Notes under the pieces: model-generated
Told to the model about the DNA's origin: nothing
The model's database searches: none
Seen by the model: only the letters and a program-made list of their open reading frames with translations
Assembly: GCA_007115705.1 (NCBI GenBank)
Contig: QXEO01002089.1
Span: forward strand, 485,671-549,670
Direction: 5' to 3'
Length of the DNA: 64,000 bases
DNA from: Dactylis glomerata
Lineage: Eukaryota > Streptophyta > Magnoliopsida > Poales > Poaceae
Position numbers and translations under genes: made by a program
In this document: positions 1 through 9,600 of the stretch, piece by piece
Position numbering within the stretch: position 1 is the first letter of the stretch
Layout of the letters: each line of letters opens with the position of its first letter

Positions 1-428
1 GTATCTTTCATGGAAAAGTGTTCGTCCCCTTAGGGTTTTCCTGTTGAAGGGAATTTATAGGCGGAAGGGCGATGTCAGGGGGTGGACCAGGGGTCCACAC
101 CACCTGGTGGCGCGGCCAGGGGTGGCCCGCGCCACCCTATGGTGCGGCTGCCCTTTGGCCCCCCTCTGTCTCTCCTTTGGACTCCGTCGTTGTGTGAGGT
201 AAATAGGAACTTTGGCTTTCGTTTTATCCAATTCCGAGAATATTTCCTGTGTAACTTTTCCGAGACACAAAAACAGCAGAAAACAGGGAACTGGCACTGT
301 GGCATCTCGTTAATAGGTTAGTTCCAGAAAATGCATACAAATGCCACGAAGTGTAAACAAAACACAAAGCAATTGTTGTAAAACAAGCATGAAGCATCAA
401 AAATTATAGATACGTTTACGACGTATCA
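1..428 (-). repeat. Truncated Gypsy LTR, reverse orientation
   Basis: Read on the minus strand the segment starts TGATACGTCG at 428 and continues with the same order of blocks as the LTRs at 33368, 38446, 57226, 60275 and 61822: the ATTTTTGATGCTTC block, the AACTAACCTATTAACGA block, the GTTTTCTGCTGTTTTTGTGT block and a CCTATAAA TATA-like site near 55-65. It leaves the window at base 1, so the rest of the LTR and any internal region are unseen. It abuts and has removed the left end of the DNA transposon that follows. The match is by eye and more divergent than the other copies. Confidence 0.85.
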
Positions 429-833
429 GCGATGTATTTGGACCGACGCATCCGGTCTGATGCATCGGTCCATCAAATTTGGGTCACCCATGTGTCGGCG
501 TGGACAGACGTGCTATCCATTCGTATCCTCCCGTGTGGGTCTAGGCTCCGCATGATAGCGGCTCAACGGGCTGGAGCTATGCTGGTCAAAGGCTGGCCGC
601 TCCACCTGACCTACCGCTGCACCGGTCGACCCTTCGCTCAATGCTGCGGCATTAGCAGCTTGCTGCACCGCCCCACTTCAATACCGGCATTTTGGCTCCG
701 CACCAACATCAAATGCCTTGAGGTCATTTTAAACCGGCCGCGCTCGGCTAGTTCTTGCACCACCGACCGCAGTCCTCTCCCTTCTTCCCCACCATTCTTC
801 TCCACACCACAGAAGGGCGGTGCTAGCTAGGCC

Positions 834-1451
834 ATGGCCGGAGGCACTGGATCACAAGGAGGGCGGCTAGGGCACCCACCGGGTCATGGCCGTGGAGGTA
901 CGTGTCGAGGGAGTCGAGGTGGGAGCCACGGTGGTGGCGGCCAGAGCTCGTCGCCACCACCTACCCGTGGGTGCCGAGGACATCGTGGACGGCGTGGCGA
1001 GAGCAACGCGATGCCGCCATCTCCATCGCCATCTCCTCCGCCTTCTCCCTCTCCCTCCTCGACGCCCGAGCCCGAGCATGTTGACGGGTTTGAGTTTGGC
1101 GTCACCCTCTACTACGGCGGCGACCCAGACTCCATCAGGCTGCCATGCAAGTTCAAGGACATGGTCAATGTGAGGACGAACCATGTCCTACTGTGGGTGC
1201 ATGGCGGAGCCACCGGCTTATGGACCGCGGAGGTCCTCTTTGATCGCACCTGCACGCCGTAGCTGGCCAGCGTGTGGAGGAGGTTCTGCCAGCAGCACGA
1301 GATCATGGCCGACCACTTCCTCATCTTCAACTACGACGGCGGCCGCGAGCTTACCGTCATGGTCTTTGACAACACCATGTGTCATCACCACTACGTCGTG
1401 CCCGCTCGCCGCAAGGCCGCCGCGGCCTCCTCCTCCGAGGACGACGAGTAG
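834..1451 (+). pseudogene. B3 DNA-binding-domain-like gene with one in-frame stop
   Basis: From the ATG at 834 the frame is open for 142 codons, meets TAG at 1260-1262, and stays open in the same frame to TAG at 1449-1451, 205 codons in all. The first 75 residues are a Gly/Arg/Ser/Pro-rich low-complexity leader. The rest resembles a plant B3 domain: a beta-strand run with RLPCKFKDMV, then LWVHGGATGLWTAEVLF, then after the stop VWRRFCQQHEIMADHFLIF and an NYDGG...LTVMVFDN ending. The stop lies in the middle of the domain, just before the usual GW-x2-F helix region, so the product would be non-functional. It ends in an acidic SSSEDDE tail. It sits inside a DNA transposon, so it may be a captured fragment or a TE-borne gene. 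B3 assignment is from pattern recognition, not a search. Confidence 0.6.
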
Positions 1452-1631
1452 CTATGGGCTACTATTTCTTCTAGTTCTAGGGCATGTATCCGATTGTGTA
1501 TGCAACTATGTTTGCAATGTATCCAAGTCGTGCAATGTGATGTTAAATTTAGTTTTATTACAACCGATTGCACAATCGAAACACACTAGCTTCTTCCATA
1601 CCTTAGATCCTAAAAATCTACTCCTACCTGA

Positions 1632-1832
1632 CTATGGCGCTGCCGACGCCCGGGCACCAAAGCCCCACTGCGCTTCTAGAGCCCACAGTTCGGTGGCCAC
1701 CACCACTAGTTCTTGCACCGCTTGATCAAACTGAGCGCGCAAACCCGTGTTGCTAGGGTTGGCGCGCACAGCCTTGAAGAGCTCCATGCGATGCTCTTGG
1801 CATGCTTGCAGTTGGAGCACCACCGACATCAT
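1632..1832 (-). pseudogene. Alanine-rich short ORF in DNA transposon, partly decayed
   Basis: A 66-codon minus-strand ORF beginning MMSVVLQLQACQEH, helical in character and rich in Ala, Gln, Leu and Val. It overlaps the end of another minus-strand frame running down from about 2056, itself placed just downstream of a TATA-like GCTATAAAAATG. The two frames overlap at 1829-1832, which suggests a single ancestral coding region broken by a frameshift. Composition resembles the alanine-rich minus-strand ORF at 14655-15346 in the neighbouring element. I do not recognise a domain. It converges on the B3-like pseudogene. Confidence 0.3.
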
Positions 1833-2065
1833 GACATCGCCCGCGACTGCCCAGGAGAAAGGCTACCTAGTGGTCTGGTTGTGGTAGCTGCCAACGCGAC
1901 GCGAAGAAGAGGTGCTTTCTGGCGCCGTGGCCCTCGTGCCGCCCCATTGCTTGCCGGCTGCTCGCCTGCCTCTCCCCCATCTCGGTGGCCAGCGCCACAG
2001 CTAGGAAGAGGGAGCCCTGGCATGGTGCTCGTTGTTCGGATGGGGGATGCCTCCGCTAGTAGCAT

Positions 2066-2080
2066 CATTTTTATAGCGGC
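2066..2080 (-). promoter_or_regulatory. TATA-like box of the minus-strand transposon gene
   Basis: On the minus strand the stretch reads GCTATAAAAATG, placed after a GC-rich flank and roughly 55 bases before the ATG of the MPGLPLPS reading frame. The sister ORF at 15346 has a TATA in the same relative place, which supports a real promoter remnant. Confidence 0.35.
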
Positions 2081-2533
2081 GGGGCGGAGGGAAACATGTC
2101 CCTGGGCGGGAAACAGCAACGGGGCGGCGGGAAAGAGCCACTGGCGCGGCGAGAATGCGCAGGAACGCGCGGCGGGAACGCGGTGGCAAAAAAATGTTGC
2201 CACCAGACAGGATGCGTCGGCCCGCTGCACGCGCTGGCCAGGCGGGCTGGACCGCGATACATATTCTGTCTGGGCCTCGACGCAAATGGTCCGTCCTGGT
2301 CCATTTGCGTCGGCCATATGCATCCGCCCGCTGGAGATGCCCTCCAACGGCTCGACACAAAGGGACCACGACCGTCCAATTCGGTCCATTTTTAACCGAG
2401 GCCAGGAAAAACCCAGCCCAACGGCCCGACATTTTGACCGCGTTGTCCGCGCGTGTCCTCCTTAAGCGGCCTCGGCCCCAGATGTCATGCACACAATCCG
2501 CCTCCTCGACCTCCTTCGCGTCCGCCTGCGTGG

Positions 2534-2538
2534 CTCAC
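2534..2538. repeat. Target site duplication CTCAC (left copy)
   Basis: Identical to 14654-14658 immediately outside the 3' LTR; five bases is the usual size for Copia elements. Confidence 0.9.
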
Positions 2539-3866
2539 TGAAAGGGCATTTCCCTAATAAATGTATTTTGGTGTTTGTTAACAACATTTGGTGATTTAAC
2601 CATGCTATTAAAGTTCTGCAGATTTTCTAGGTTATTTAAGGATCTCGCGGAGGTGCACCCCAAAAAGGTAGAAAAGATCGGAGCCCGTAGTCCAGTAGTG
2701 GAGTTAGGGCTTAGTTGTCTTGTAAGGTGCTTCGCGAAGATGGAAATGGTGGAGAGGGGTTCCACGAAGTGCTGCTGTTGCTTCCTCTAGGGCGGAGACT
2801 CCGGCCCTGTTTGCCGGAGACTCTGGCCTAGGGGATTCGCCCCAGCAACCCTCCCAGTTGGTCAGTTCAGATGCCCTCTCGGAGTTGGGCCGGAGACTTT
2901 CTGTCTCTGGCCGGAAACTCCGGATGGGCCGGAGACTCCGGTCCCCCGGGGCCGGAGACTCCGGTCTGGCCAGGTGGTCGAGGGGTGCAGGTTGGGTTGG
3001 ACGATTCAGAGACCAGGCCGGAGTTGGGCCGGAGACTTTTGTCTCTGGCCGGAGACTCCGGCCCTGGAGTCACTTAGGGCGGAGACTCCGGCCCTCCTGG
3101 CCGGAGACTCCGGCCCTAGTCGTCCAGCAACGGCTACATTTCGTGGAGGACTATATAAAGCCTTCTTCTTCCTCAAGAGCTGGCTGCGGCTTCCACTCTC
3201 CCTCCTCCATTGTTCCAAAGCTTCAAAGCACTAGATCTCTCTCCCTAGCCAATAGAACTCAAAGCCCTTTTGGGATTTGAGGGAGAAGACCTAGATCTAC
3301 ACTTCCACCAAGGCGATTTGATTTCCCCCCTCTCTTTGTTGAGGGGCTTGTAACTTGTGTGATTCATCGGATTCCTAGCCGGAAGAAGCCATCCTCCAAG
3401 CTTAACTTTGTGTGTAAGAGCTTGGTGGGCCTATTGGGAGCCTCCAATTGAGTTGTGGAGCTTGCCCCAATACTTTGTGTAAAGGTGTCGTGCCGCCTTC
3501 AAGGGCATCGCTTAGTGGAGCGTGAACTCGCCTTTGTGGCTTGTTCACCGGAGAATAGGGTGAGCCTTTGTGGCGTTGGTGGCCTTTGTGGCACCACACC
3601 TCTCCAACGTAGACGTACTTCCCGTAACAAGGAAGGAACTACGGGAATACATCCTTGTGTCTTCGTGTCTCCATTGCGGTTACCTCTATCCTTTGCTCGT
3701 ACCTTTACTTATATTGTTATTGCTAGCTTGCTTGTCACTCTAGGTAAATTCACTTAGTAGCACATCTAGAGAATTTACCTTCTTGTCTAGCCTTAACTTG
3801 AAAAGAAGTAAAAATTTGGGTAGCTCCTATTCACCCCCCCCTCTAGTCGCTCATACGATCCTTTCA
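2539..3866 (+). repeat. Sirevirus 5' LTR
   Basis: 1,328 bp, TGAAAGGG... to ...CTTTCA. It holds six exact GGAGACTCC palindrome cores (2794, 2931, 2954, 3051, 3081, 3103) and several one-base variants. A TATA-like CTATATAAAG lies at about 3151, just after the palindrome block, which is where a promoter would put it. The region from 3590 on is AT-richer and ends in a C-run. Confidence 0.95.
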
Positions 3867-3868
3867 AT

Positions 3869-3880
3869 TGGTATCAGAGC
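3869..3880 (+). other. Primer binding site, initiator tRNA-Met type
   Basis: TGGTATCAGAGC lies two bases inside the 5' LTR end. It is the standard complement to the 3' end of plant initiator methionine tRNA used by Copia elements. Confidence 0.92.
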
Positions 3881-3924
3881 GTGGTCTCTTATTCGGGCTT
3901 AACCGCCTAAGAGTTTGAGCAACT

Positions 3925-6651
3925 ATGGAAGGGGATAAGGGTAAAGAAACTCCTCCCGAAGATACTCCTCCATCTATCTCTTCCTCTTCAATCTCACGTG
4001 AGGATCACTTGGCGTCCTTGGACACAATGCAAACCACCATGAGATTGGAGATGAAGGCTATGTTTAAGGAATATTTTGGAAGAAAACCTTCCGGGCCCAC
4101 TGACCCAAACACCACACCTATTGTGGAACTCTCCTTGGCTAAGGTGAAGCCACCTAACAATGGCTCCACCTCCGCCGAGAATAAAGGTGACCCTCCTAAG
4201 GAAAATGATGGTCCGGCAAAGGGTGCTAACATTCCACCCCCTAACACTTACTCCCCTCTGCCGGTCCATTATCCTATGCCACACATTAACAACATGGGAT
4301 CTCCACCTAAGCTTGATTCTCGCAATTTTATTAAATGGCAAGGACTAATGAAATCTCATATTTCTAGCTCTTCTACTCATTTGTGGAGGGTCATACAAAA
4401 TGGCTTTGCACCTCATGATCCTCTCAACTTGACCGGAAGGGAAGAAGTTGATGAGCAACTCAATGCCACCGCCAAGCATCTCCTTCAACAAGCCGTACCG
4501 GATACTCATGCGGTACACATCAACAATTTGAGCACCGCCAAGGAAGTATGGGACTATCTCACTATGCTCTTCATTGGGAATGAGAGTATTCGATCCTCCA
4601 AGTTTGATGATCTCAAGAGTGAAGAAAGGGATTTCATTATGCGTGACAATGAGACTCCCGATGAGATGTACCAAAGGATCTTGGCTCTTGCAACGGCCTT
4701 GACCGGGTTTGGGTGCAAAGACAATGGTGATGACTATATCAAGCGTATGTTCATTACCTCCATCAATCCAAGAGAACCCATGCGGTCCGAGATAATCCGT
4801 TCAAGACCGGATTTTGGGAGAATGACCTCAAATGAAGTTCTTTGCGAGTTCACCGCCTTGTCTATCTTGAAGAAGAACACGGAAGAGACTAGAGCTCGTG
4901 TTCTTGCCGGACAAGGAGTTCACAATCTTGCTCTCAAGGCCAAGGTGGTGTCCAAGCAAGGAGAAGGAGAAGAAGAAATATATGAAGAAGAGTGTTGGTC
5001 TCCGGAAGATCTCAAGTTTGCACTCCATGAACACTTGGCTCTCAATGCAAATGCCTTTTGGGATGCCAACAAGCACAAGACGAAGGGATCCAAGTTCAAA
5101 TCCTTTCCAAGGAAGGGTGGTGACTCTAAAGTGAGGCATTGCTACAATTGTGGAGGAATCAAGCACTTCATCGCCGAATGTCCTTATGAGAACAAGGAGG
5201 ACAATGAAGGCCAGCTCATCCCCAAGCGCCGGTCATCAAAGTTCTACCCATCCAAGAAGCATGGGAACAAGGACAACAATAAGAAAGGAGAAAGGGTATT
5301 GGTGGTTCATGAAGAGTATGACTCCGAGTCCGATGATGATGACTCCGTTGATGAAGAGAACGGAGAAGTGGCCGCCATTGCCATTGTCTCCACACCACCT
5401 ACATCCCTCTTCAACTCACAAAATGAGAACGCCATCATCACCACTCACAAGTGTCTTATGGCTAAGGCCTCGGAGGTAACCTCATCACCTACTCCTTCAT
5501 CATCTCATTCCAATGCTACCTCGATGGATGATGTGAGTAGTCTTAAGATTAAGAAAGAACTAGTTTCTTGTGATGATTTTCTTGCTAACATGAAGGGGCC
5601 AACCAAGATATACTTTGAGACACTAATGTGTGAACTTGGTGATGCCCATGATACTATCAAGGATAAGGAGGAGTTGGAAAGATTAGCCGCTGATGATATT
5701 GGCTCTCTATCAATTGAGCTCGAAGAAGAGCAAAACTTGAGAGTCTCTTTAGAGGAGAAATTGTTGGGACTAGAAGAGTCTCATAATCTAATCTTGTCAA
5801 AACTCACTAAAGAACGTGACCATGCTATTGCTATGGTCAAGTTGCTTAAAAAGGAGAAAGTTGAATTTGACGTTGGTCATAATGATCTTCGTGAGAAGCT
5901 TGAAGAAGCCCACAAGGCTTTGGAGGGCAAATTCTCGCATCTCACCAAGATACGTGAACAACTTCAAATTCAACTAACTATTGAACAATCTAAAGTCCCA
6001 CCAATGCAAGTTATTGAAGTTCCTTGTTCTTCTAACTCTATTTGTGATCATAGTGATATCATTGAGGAGAACAATAGGTTGAAGGCCGATCTTGCTAAGG
6101 GCTTTGCTACTTGCATTCAAGGAGAGAAGAATCTCAATGATCTCTTGAACAATCAAAGATTGTTCAAGGGAAAGGAGGGCCTCAGATTTGTTGCCGAGTC
6201 CTCAAAGAAAGGGGATCTTTGTTTGGTGGCCGAGTCCTCAAAGAAGAAGAAGAATAAGAAGAACAAGAAGAAGGCAAAGCCTGCTGCTGCTCCTACTCCT
6301 CATGTCCCCTTTGATATTTGTTACACCGAGGAGGAGTGGGAGGAGCTGAATGGAAAGAAGAAAATCGAGGAGACCGGAGTCTCCGGGTCAAAGGTTCCGG
6401 AGTCTCCGGTTAGTTCATCTACCCCGGAGTCTCCGCTCCCAAAGGCCGGAGTCTCCGACCCTTCTCATAATAATTTTGCAGGAAAATATAACCCTCATTA
6501 TGTTCTTATTAGGGACTATTATGGTGATGTCTATGCTAAATATGTTGGTCCCTATAATGGTTACATTGAATATGCTATTTGGGTACCTAAGATTCTTGTG
6601 ACTAACAAAAGAGGACCCATTCAAAAATGGGGACCTAAAACCAAGAATTAA
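3925..6651 (+). CDS. gag: Sirevirus gag (capsid/nucleocapsid) ORF
   Basis: 908 residues from the ATG 45 bases after the primer site, with no internal stop. Residues about 130-330 form the Copia-type UBN2/gag domain (KWQGLMKSHI, LWRVIQNGF, EVWDYLTMLF). A CCHC zinc knuckle CYNCGGIKHFIAEC uses Cys406, Cys409, His414 and Cys419. From about 560 to 760 the protein is a long Glu/Lys/Leu-rich coiled coil, and a Lys-rich stretch follows at about 775-790. The C-terminal part contains four copies of the palindrome read as PESP or GVS peptides (6376-6456). It ends at TAA 6649-6651, and pol begins in another frame. The extended gag with coiled coil is typical of Sireviruses. Confidence 0.93.
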   Translation: MEGDKGKETPPEDTPPSISSSSISREDHLASLDTMQTTMRLEMKAMFKEYFGRKPSGPTDPNTTPIVELSLAKVKPPNNGSTSAENKGDPPKENDGPAKGANIPPPNTYSPLPVHYPMPHINNMGSPPKLDSRNFIKWQGLMKSHISSSSTHLWRVIQNGFAPHDPLNLTGREEVDEQLNATAKHLLQQAVPDTHAVHINNLSTAKEVWDYLTMLFIGNESIRSSKFDDLKSEERDFIMRDNETPDEMYQRILALATALTGFGCKDNGDDYIKRMFITSINPREPMRSEIIRSRPDFGRMTSNEVLCEFTALSILKKNTEETRARVLAGQGVHNLALKAKVVSKQGEGEEEIYEEECWSPEDLKFALHEHLALNANAFWDANKHKTKGSKFKSFPRKGGDSKVRHCYNCGGIKHFIAECPYENKEDNEGQLIPKRRSSKFYPSKKHGNKDNNKKGERVLVVHEEYDSESDDDDSVDEENGEVAAIAIVSTPPTSLFNSQNENAIITTHKCLMAKASEVTSSPTPSSSHSNATSMDDVSSLKIKKELVSCDDFLANMKGPTKIYFETLMCELGDAHDTIKDKEELERLAADDIGSLSIELEEEQNLRVSLEEKLLGLEESHNLILSKLTKERDHAIAMVKLLKKEKVEFDVGHNDLREKLEEAHKALEGKFSHLTKIREQLQIQLTIEQSKVPPMQVIEVPCSSNSICDHSDIIEENNRLKADLAKGFATCIQGEKNLNDLLNNQRLFKGKEGLRFVAESSKKGDLCLVAESSKKKKNKKNKKKAKPAAAPTPHVPFDICYTEEEWEELNGKKKIEETGVSGSKVPESPVSSSTPESPLPKAGVSDPSHNNFAGKYNPHYVLIRDYYGDVYAKYVGPYNGYIEYAIWVPKILVTNKRGPIQKWGPKTKN

Positions 6652-6658
6652 TCTCTTG

Positions 6659-6661
6659 TAG
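6659..6661 (+). other. Stop and frame change between gag and pol
   Basis: gag (frame of 3925) stops at 6649-6651. The pol frame, one register over, has its own stop at 6659-6661 and is open from 6662. The stretch CTCTTGTAG/GAC resembles a 3' splice acceptor. SIRE1-type elements are known for a stop between gag and pol; here there is also a frame offset, which could be a mutation or a splice-based arrangement. Confidence 0.55.
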
Positions 6662-9600
6662 GACATTGCTTCTGGAGGAGGAAAATGGATTATTGATAGT
6701 GGTGCCACAAGCCACATGACCGGAAGCAAAAATATTGTGGAAGATCTAAAGCCAAATACTTCAAATGTCACGGTCTCATATGGTGATAATTCATCCTCTA
6801 AGGTACTTGGTTTCGGTAAGGTGGTGATCACTCCGGACGTGTCCCTAGTGAATGTCATGCTTGTCAAAACCATTGGTTATAATCTATTTTCCGTTCATCA
6901 ACTTGCTACTATGGGCTATGCCACATATTTTGATGTTGATATTGTGGTCGTCATGTGGAGTAAGTCTCTCAAGGTTGCCTTTGTTGGGTATGTCAAAAAT
7001 GGCTTGTATGTGGTGGACTTTTCGGAGGAACCCACTACGGCCGCGATATGCCTAATTGCTAAGGCCGACGTGGGATGGCTTTGGCATCGCCGGTTAGCCC
7101 ACGTCAATATGAGAGATTTGCAAAATCTCTACACCGGCGGCCACATACTCGGACTAAAGGATGTTTCCTTTGCCAAAGATCGTGTTTGTAGGGCATGTAT
7201 TGAAGAAAAGATGCATGAAACAAGTCATCCGAGCAAGACTATTATCTCTTCCAAGAGGTGCTTGGAGCTCCTTCACATGGATCTCTTTGGGCCTCCCACT
7301 TATGCAAGTCTTGGTGGCAAGAAGTATTGCTTGGTGATTGTCGATGACTATTCAAGATATACTTGGGTTTATTTCTTTGAGTTCAAGAGTGAGACCCAAC
7401 AAACCGTCAAAGACTTTGCCACCGAAGTTGAGCGTCAATTCAATACCACCATATTGACTATAAGAAGTGACAATGGCACCGAGTTCAAGAACTACTCCCT
7501 AAATGAGTTTCTTAGTGATGCGGGTATCAAAAGTCAATATTCCGCTGCATATACCCCGCAACAAAATGGAGTTGCCGAGAGGAAGAACCGGACTCTCATG
7601 GATGCGGCAAGAACTATGTTGGCGGAGTTCAAGTCTCCATACAACTTTTGGGCTGAAGCTATTAATACCGCATGCCATGCCACCAACCGACTTTATCTCC
7701 GCAAGAACTTGAACAAGACTCCATATGAAATTCTTACCGGGCAAAAGCCCAACATCATGTACTTCCGGGTATTTGGTTGTAAGTGTTTCTATGTCAAGAA
7801 AGGTATTCGTTTGTCAAAATTTGAGTCTAAAGCTATAGAGGGTATCTTTGTTGGTTACTCCACGGACTCACATTCCTATAGGATCTATAGCAAGTCCACC
7901 GGGCATGTTATAGAGACTTGTAATGTGAGGTTCGATGAGGATAATGGTTCCTTTGTGGGACAAAGTGGTGTTCGTGATGTAGGTGACGAAATTCCTCCCC
8001 AAGCCATAAGAAGAATGGGTGTCGGATTCTTCCGGCCCATTGAGGGACACCTTTTGGCCGAAGGAGAAGGACAATGCTCTACACATGTGGAGCCTTCACC
8101 TGCTGAACATCCACAGGATATTGACCAAAGACAAGCTGCGCACCCTCAACCTCAAGATCATCCCACCGAGCAATCTTGCCCGGAGTCTCCGGCCCCTGTG
8201 GTCCGGACTCTCCGGCCTGTACCGGAGTCTCCGGGTATGGATACCGGAGTCTCCGGGGATGATCAAGGCCTTGATGAAGATCCTTCGGAATTCCGTGGCT
8301 ATGGGCCACTTGATGATCAAGGCAATCCATATGGTCAAGGCGAGGACCAGAACAGTGATCATGAAGATGATCAAGTAGTCTCTCAAGAATCTCCTCTTGA
8401 GGCTCGCACTCGCCGTGAGAAGAAGCTTGAGTCCATTCTTCGACGAAGAAGCATATCCTTGGAAAATGTGGTTGGGAGTGTTCGTAAAGGTGTCTCCACT
8501 AGGAGGCAACTTTCTAACTTTTGCTCTCATCATGCTTTTGTCTCTTGTGTAGAACCCAAGAAAGTTTATGAGGCGCTTGAGGATCTGGATTGGCTTGATG
8601 ACATGCATGATGAACTCAACAACTTCGAGCGCAACAAAGTGTGGACACTAGTAGAAAGACCCAAAGATTGCCGTAATGTCATTGGGACCAAGTGGATCTT
8701 CAAGAACAAGCAAGATGCAAATGGCATTGTCATTCGTAACAAGGCAAGATTGGTGGCTCAAGGTTTCTCCCAAGTTGAGGGTATTGACTTTGGTGAAACT
8801 TTTGCTCCCGTTGCCCGTCTTGAATCCATTCGCATCTTACTTGCATATGCATCTCATCATAACTTTAAACTTCAACAAATGGATGTTAAAAGTGCATTTC
8901 TCAATGGTCCCTTAAATGAATTGGTTTTTGTGAAGCAACCCCCGGGCTTCGAAAACCCTAAGTTTCCTAACCACGTTTACAAACTTGATAAGGCGCTCTA
9001 TGGCCTCAAACAAGCCCCACGTGCGTGGTATGAGCACCTTAAAGAGTTGTTGGTTGATCGTGGTTTTGAAATTGGGGTGATCGATCCCACTCTTTTTACT
9101 AAGAAGGTCAATGGGGAGCTTTTCATTTGCCAATTATATGTTGATGATATTATATTTGGTTCTACTAACAAAGCTTTCAATAATGAGTTTGCCAAGCTCA
9201 TGACCGACAAGTTTGAGATGTCTATGATGGGGGAGCTAGAGTTCTTCCTTGGATTTGAAGTCAAACAATTGAAGGGAGGGACTTTTGTGAACCAAGCCAA
9301 ATATACCCAAGACATGCTCAAGAGGTTCGAGATGATTGGAGTCAAAGGTGCAAAGACTCCCATGCCAACAAAGGTTAATCTTGATCTCGATCCTAATGGT
9401 AAAGAAGTGGATCAAAAACATTATAGATCTATGATTGGTTCCTTGCTTTACCTTTGTGCATCTAGACCGGACATTATGTTAAGTGTGGGAGTGTGTGCAC
9501 ATTTTCAAGCCGCACCAAAAGAAAGCCACTTAGTGGTGGTCAAAAGAATCTTTCGATATTTAGTGAATACCCCTAACTTTGGTCTTTGGTATCCAAAAGG

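Larger units (their letters stand above)
429..2341. mobile_element. Degraded non-autonomous DNA transposon (PIF/Harbinger-like ends)
   Basis: The right edge ends GGAGATGCC (2333-2341). Inside it, 2280-2330 holds the GGTCCATTTGCGTCGGCC block also found in inverted form near the right end of the neighbouring element (15640-15665), and 437-480 holds a related GGACCGACGCATC block. This suggests inverted termini, the left one cut by the Gypsy LTR. It carries two converging gene-like units: a B3-like pseudogene (plus strand) and an alanine-rich ORF with its own TATA (minus strand). No transposase is seen. Class assignment rests on the TAA target site of the sister element and is tentative. Confidence 0.45.

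Noticed and set aside
2858..3280. Plus-strand ORF of 140 codons in the Sirevirus LTR, repeated at 13647
   Set aside because: Made of the palindrome repeats and LTR leader; upstream of the gag primer site and not conserved as protein between the LTRs in any special way.
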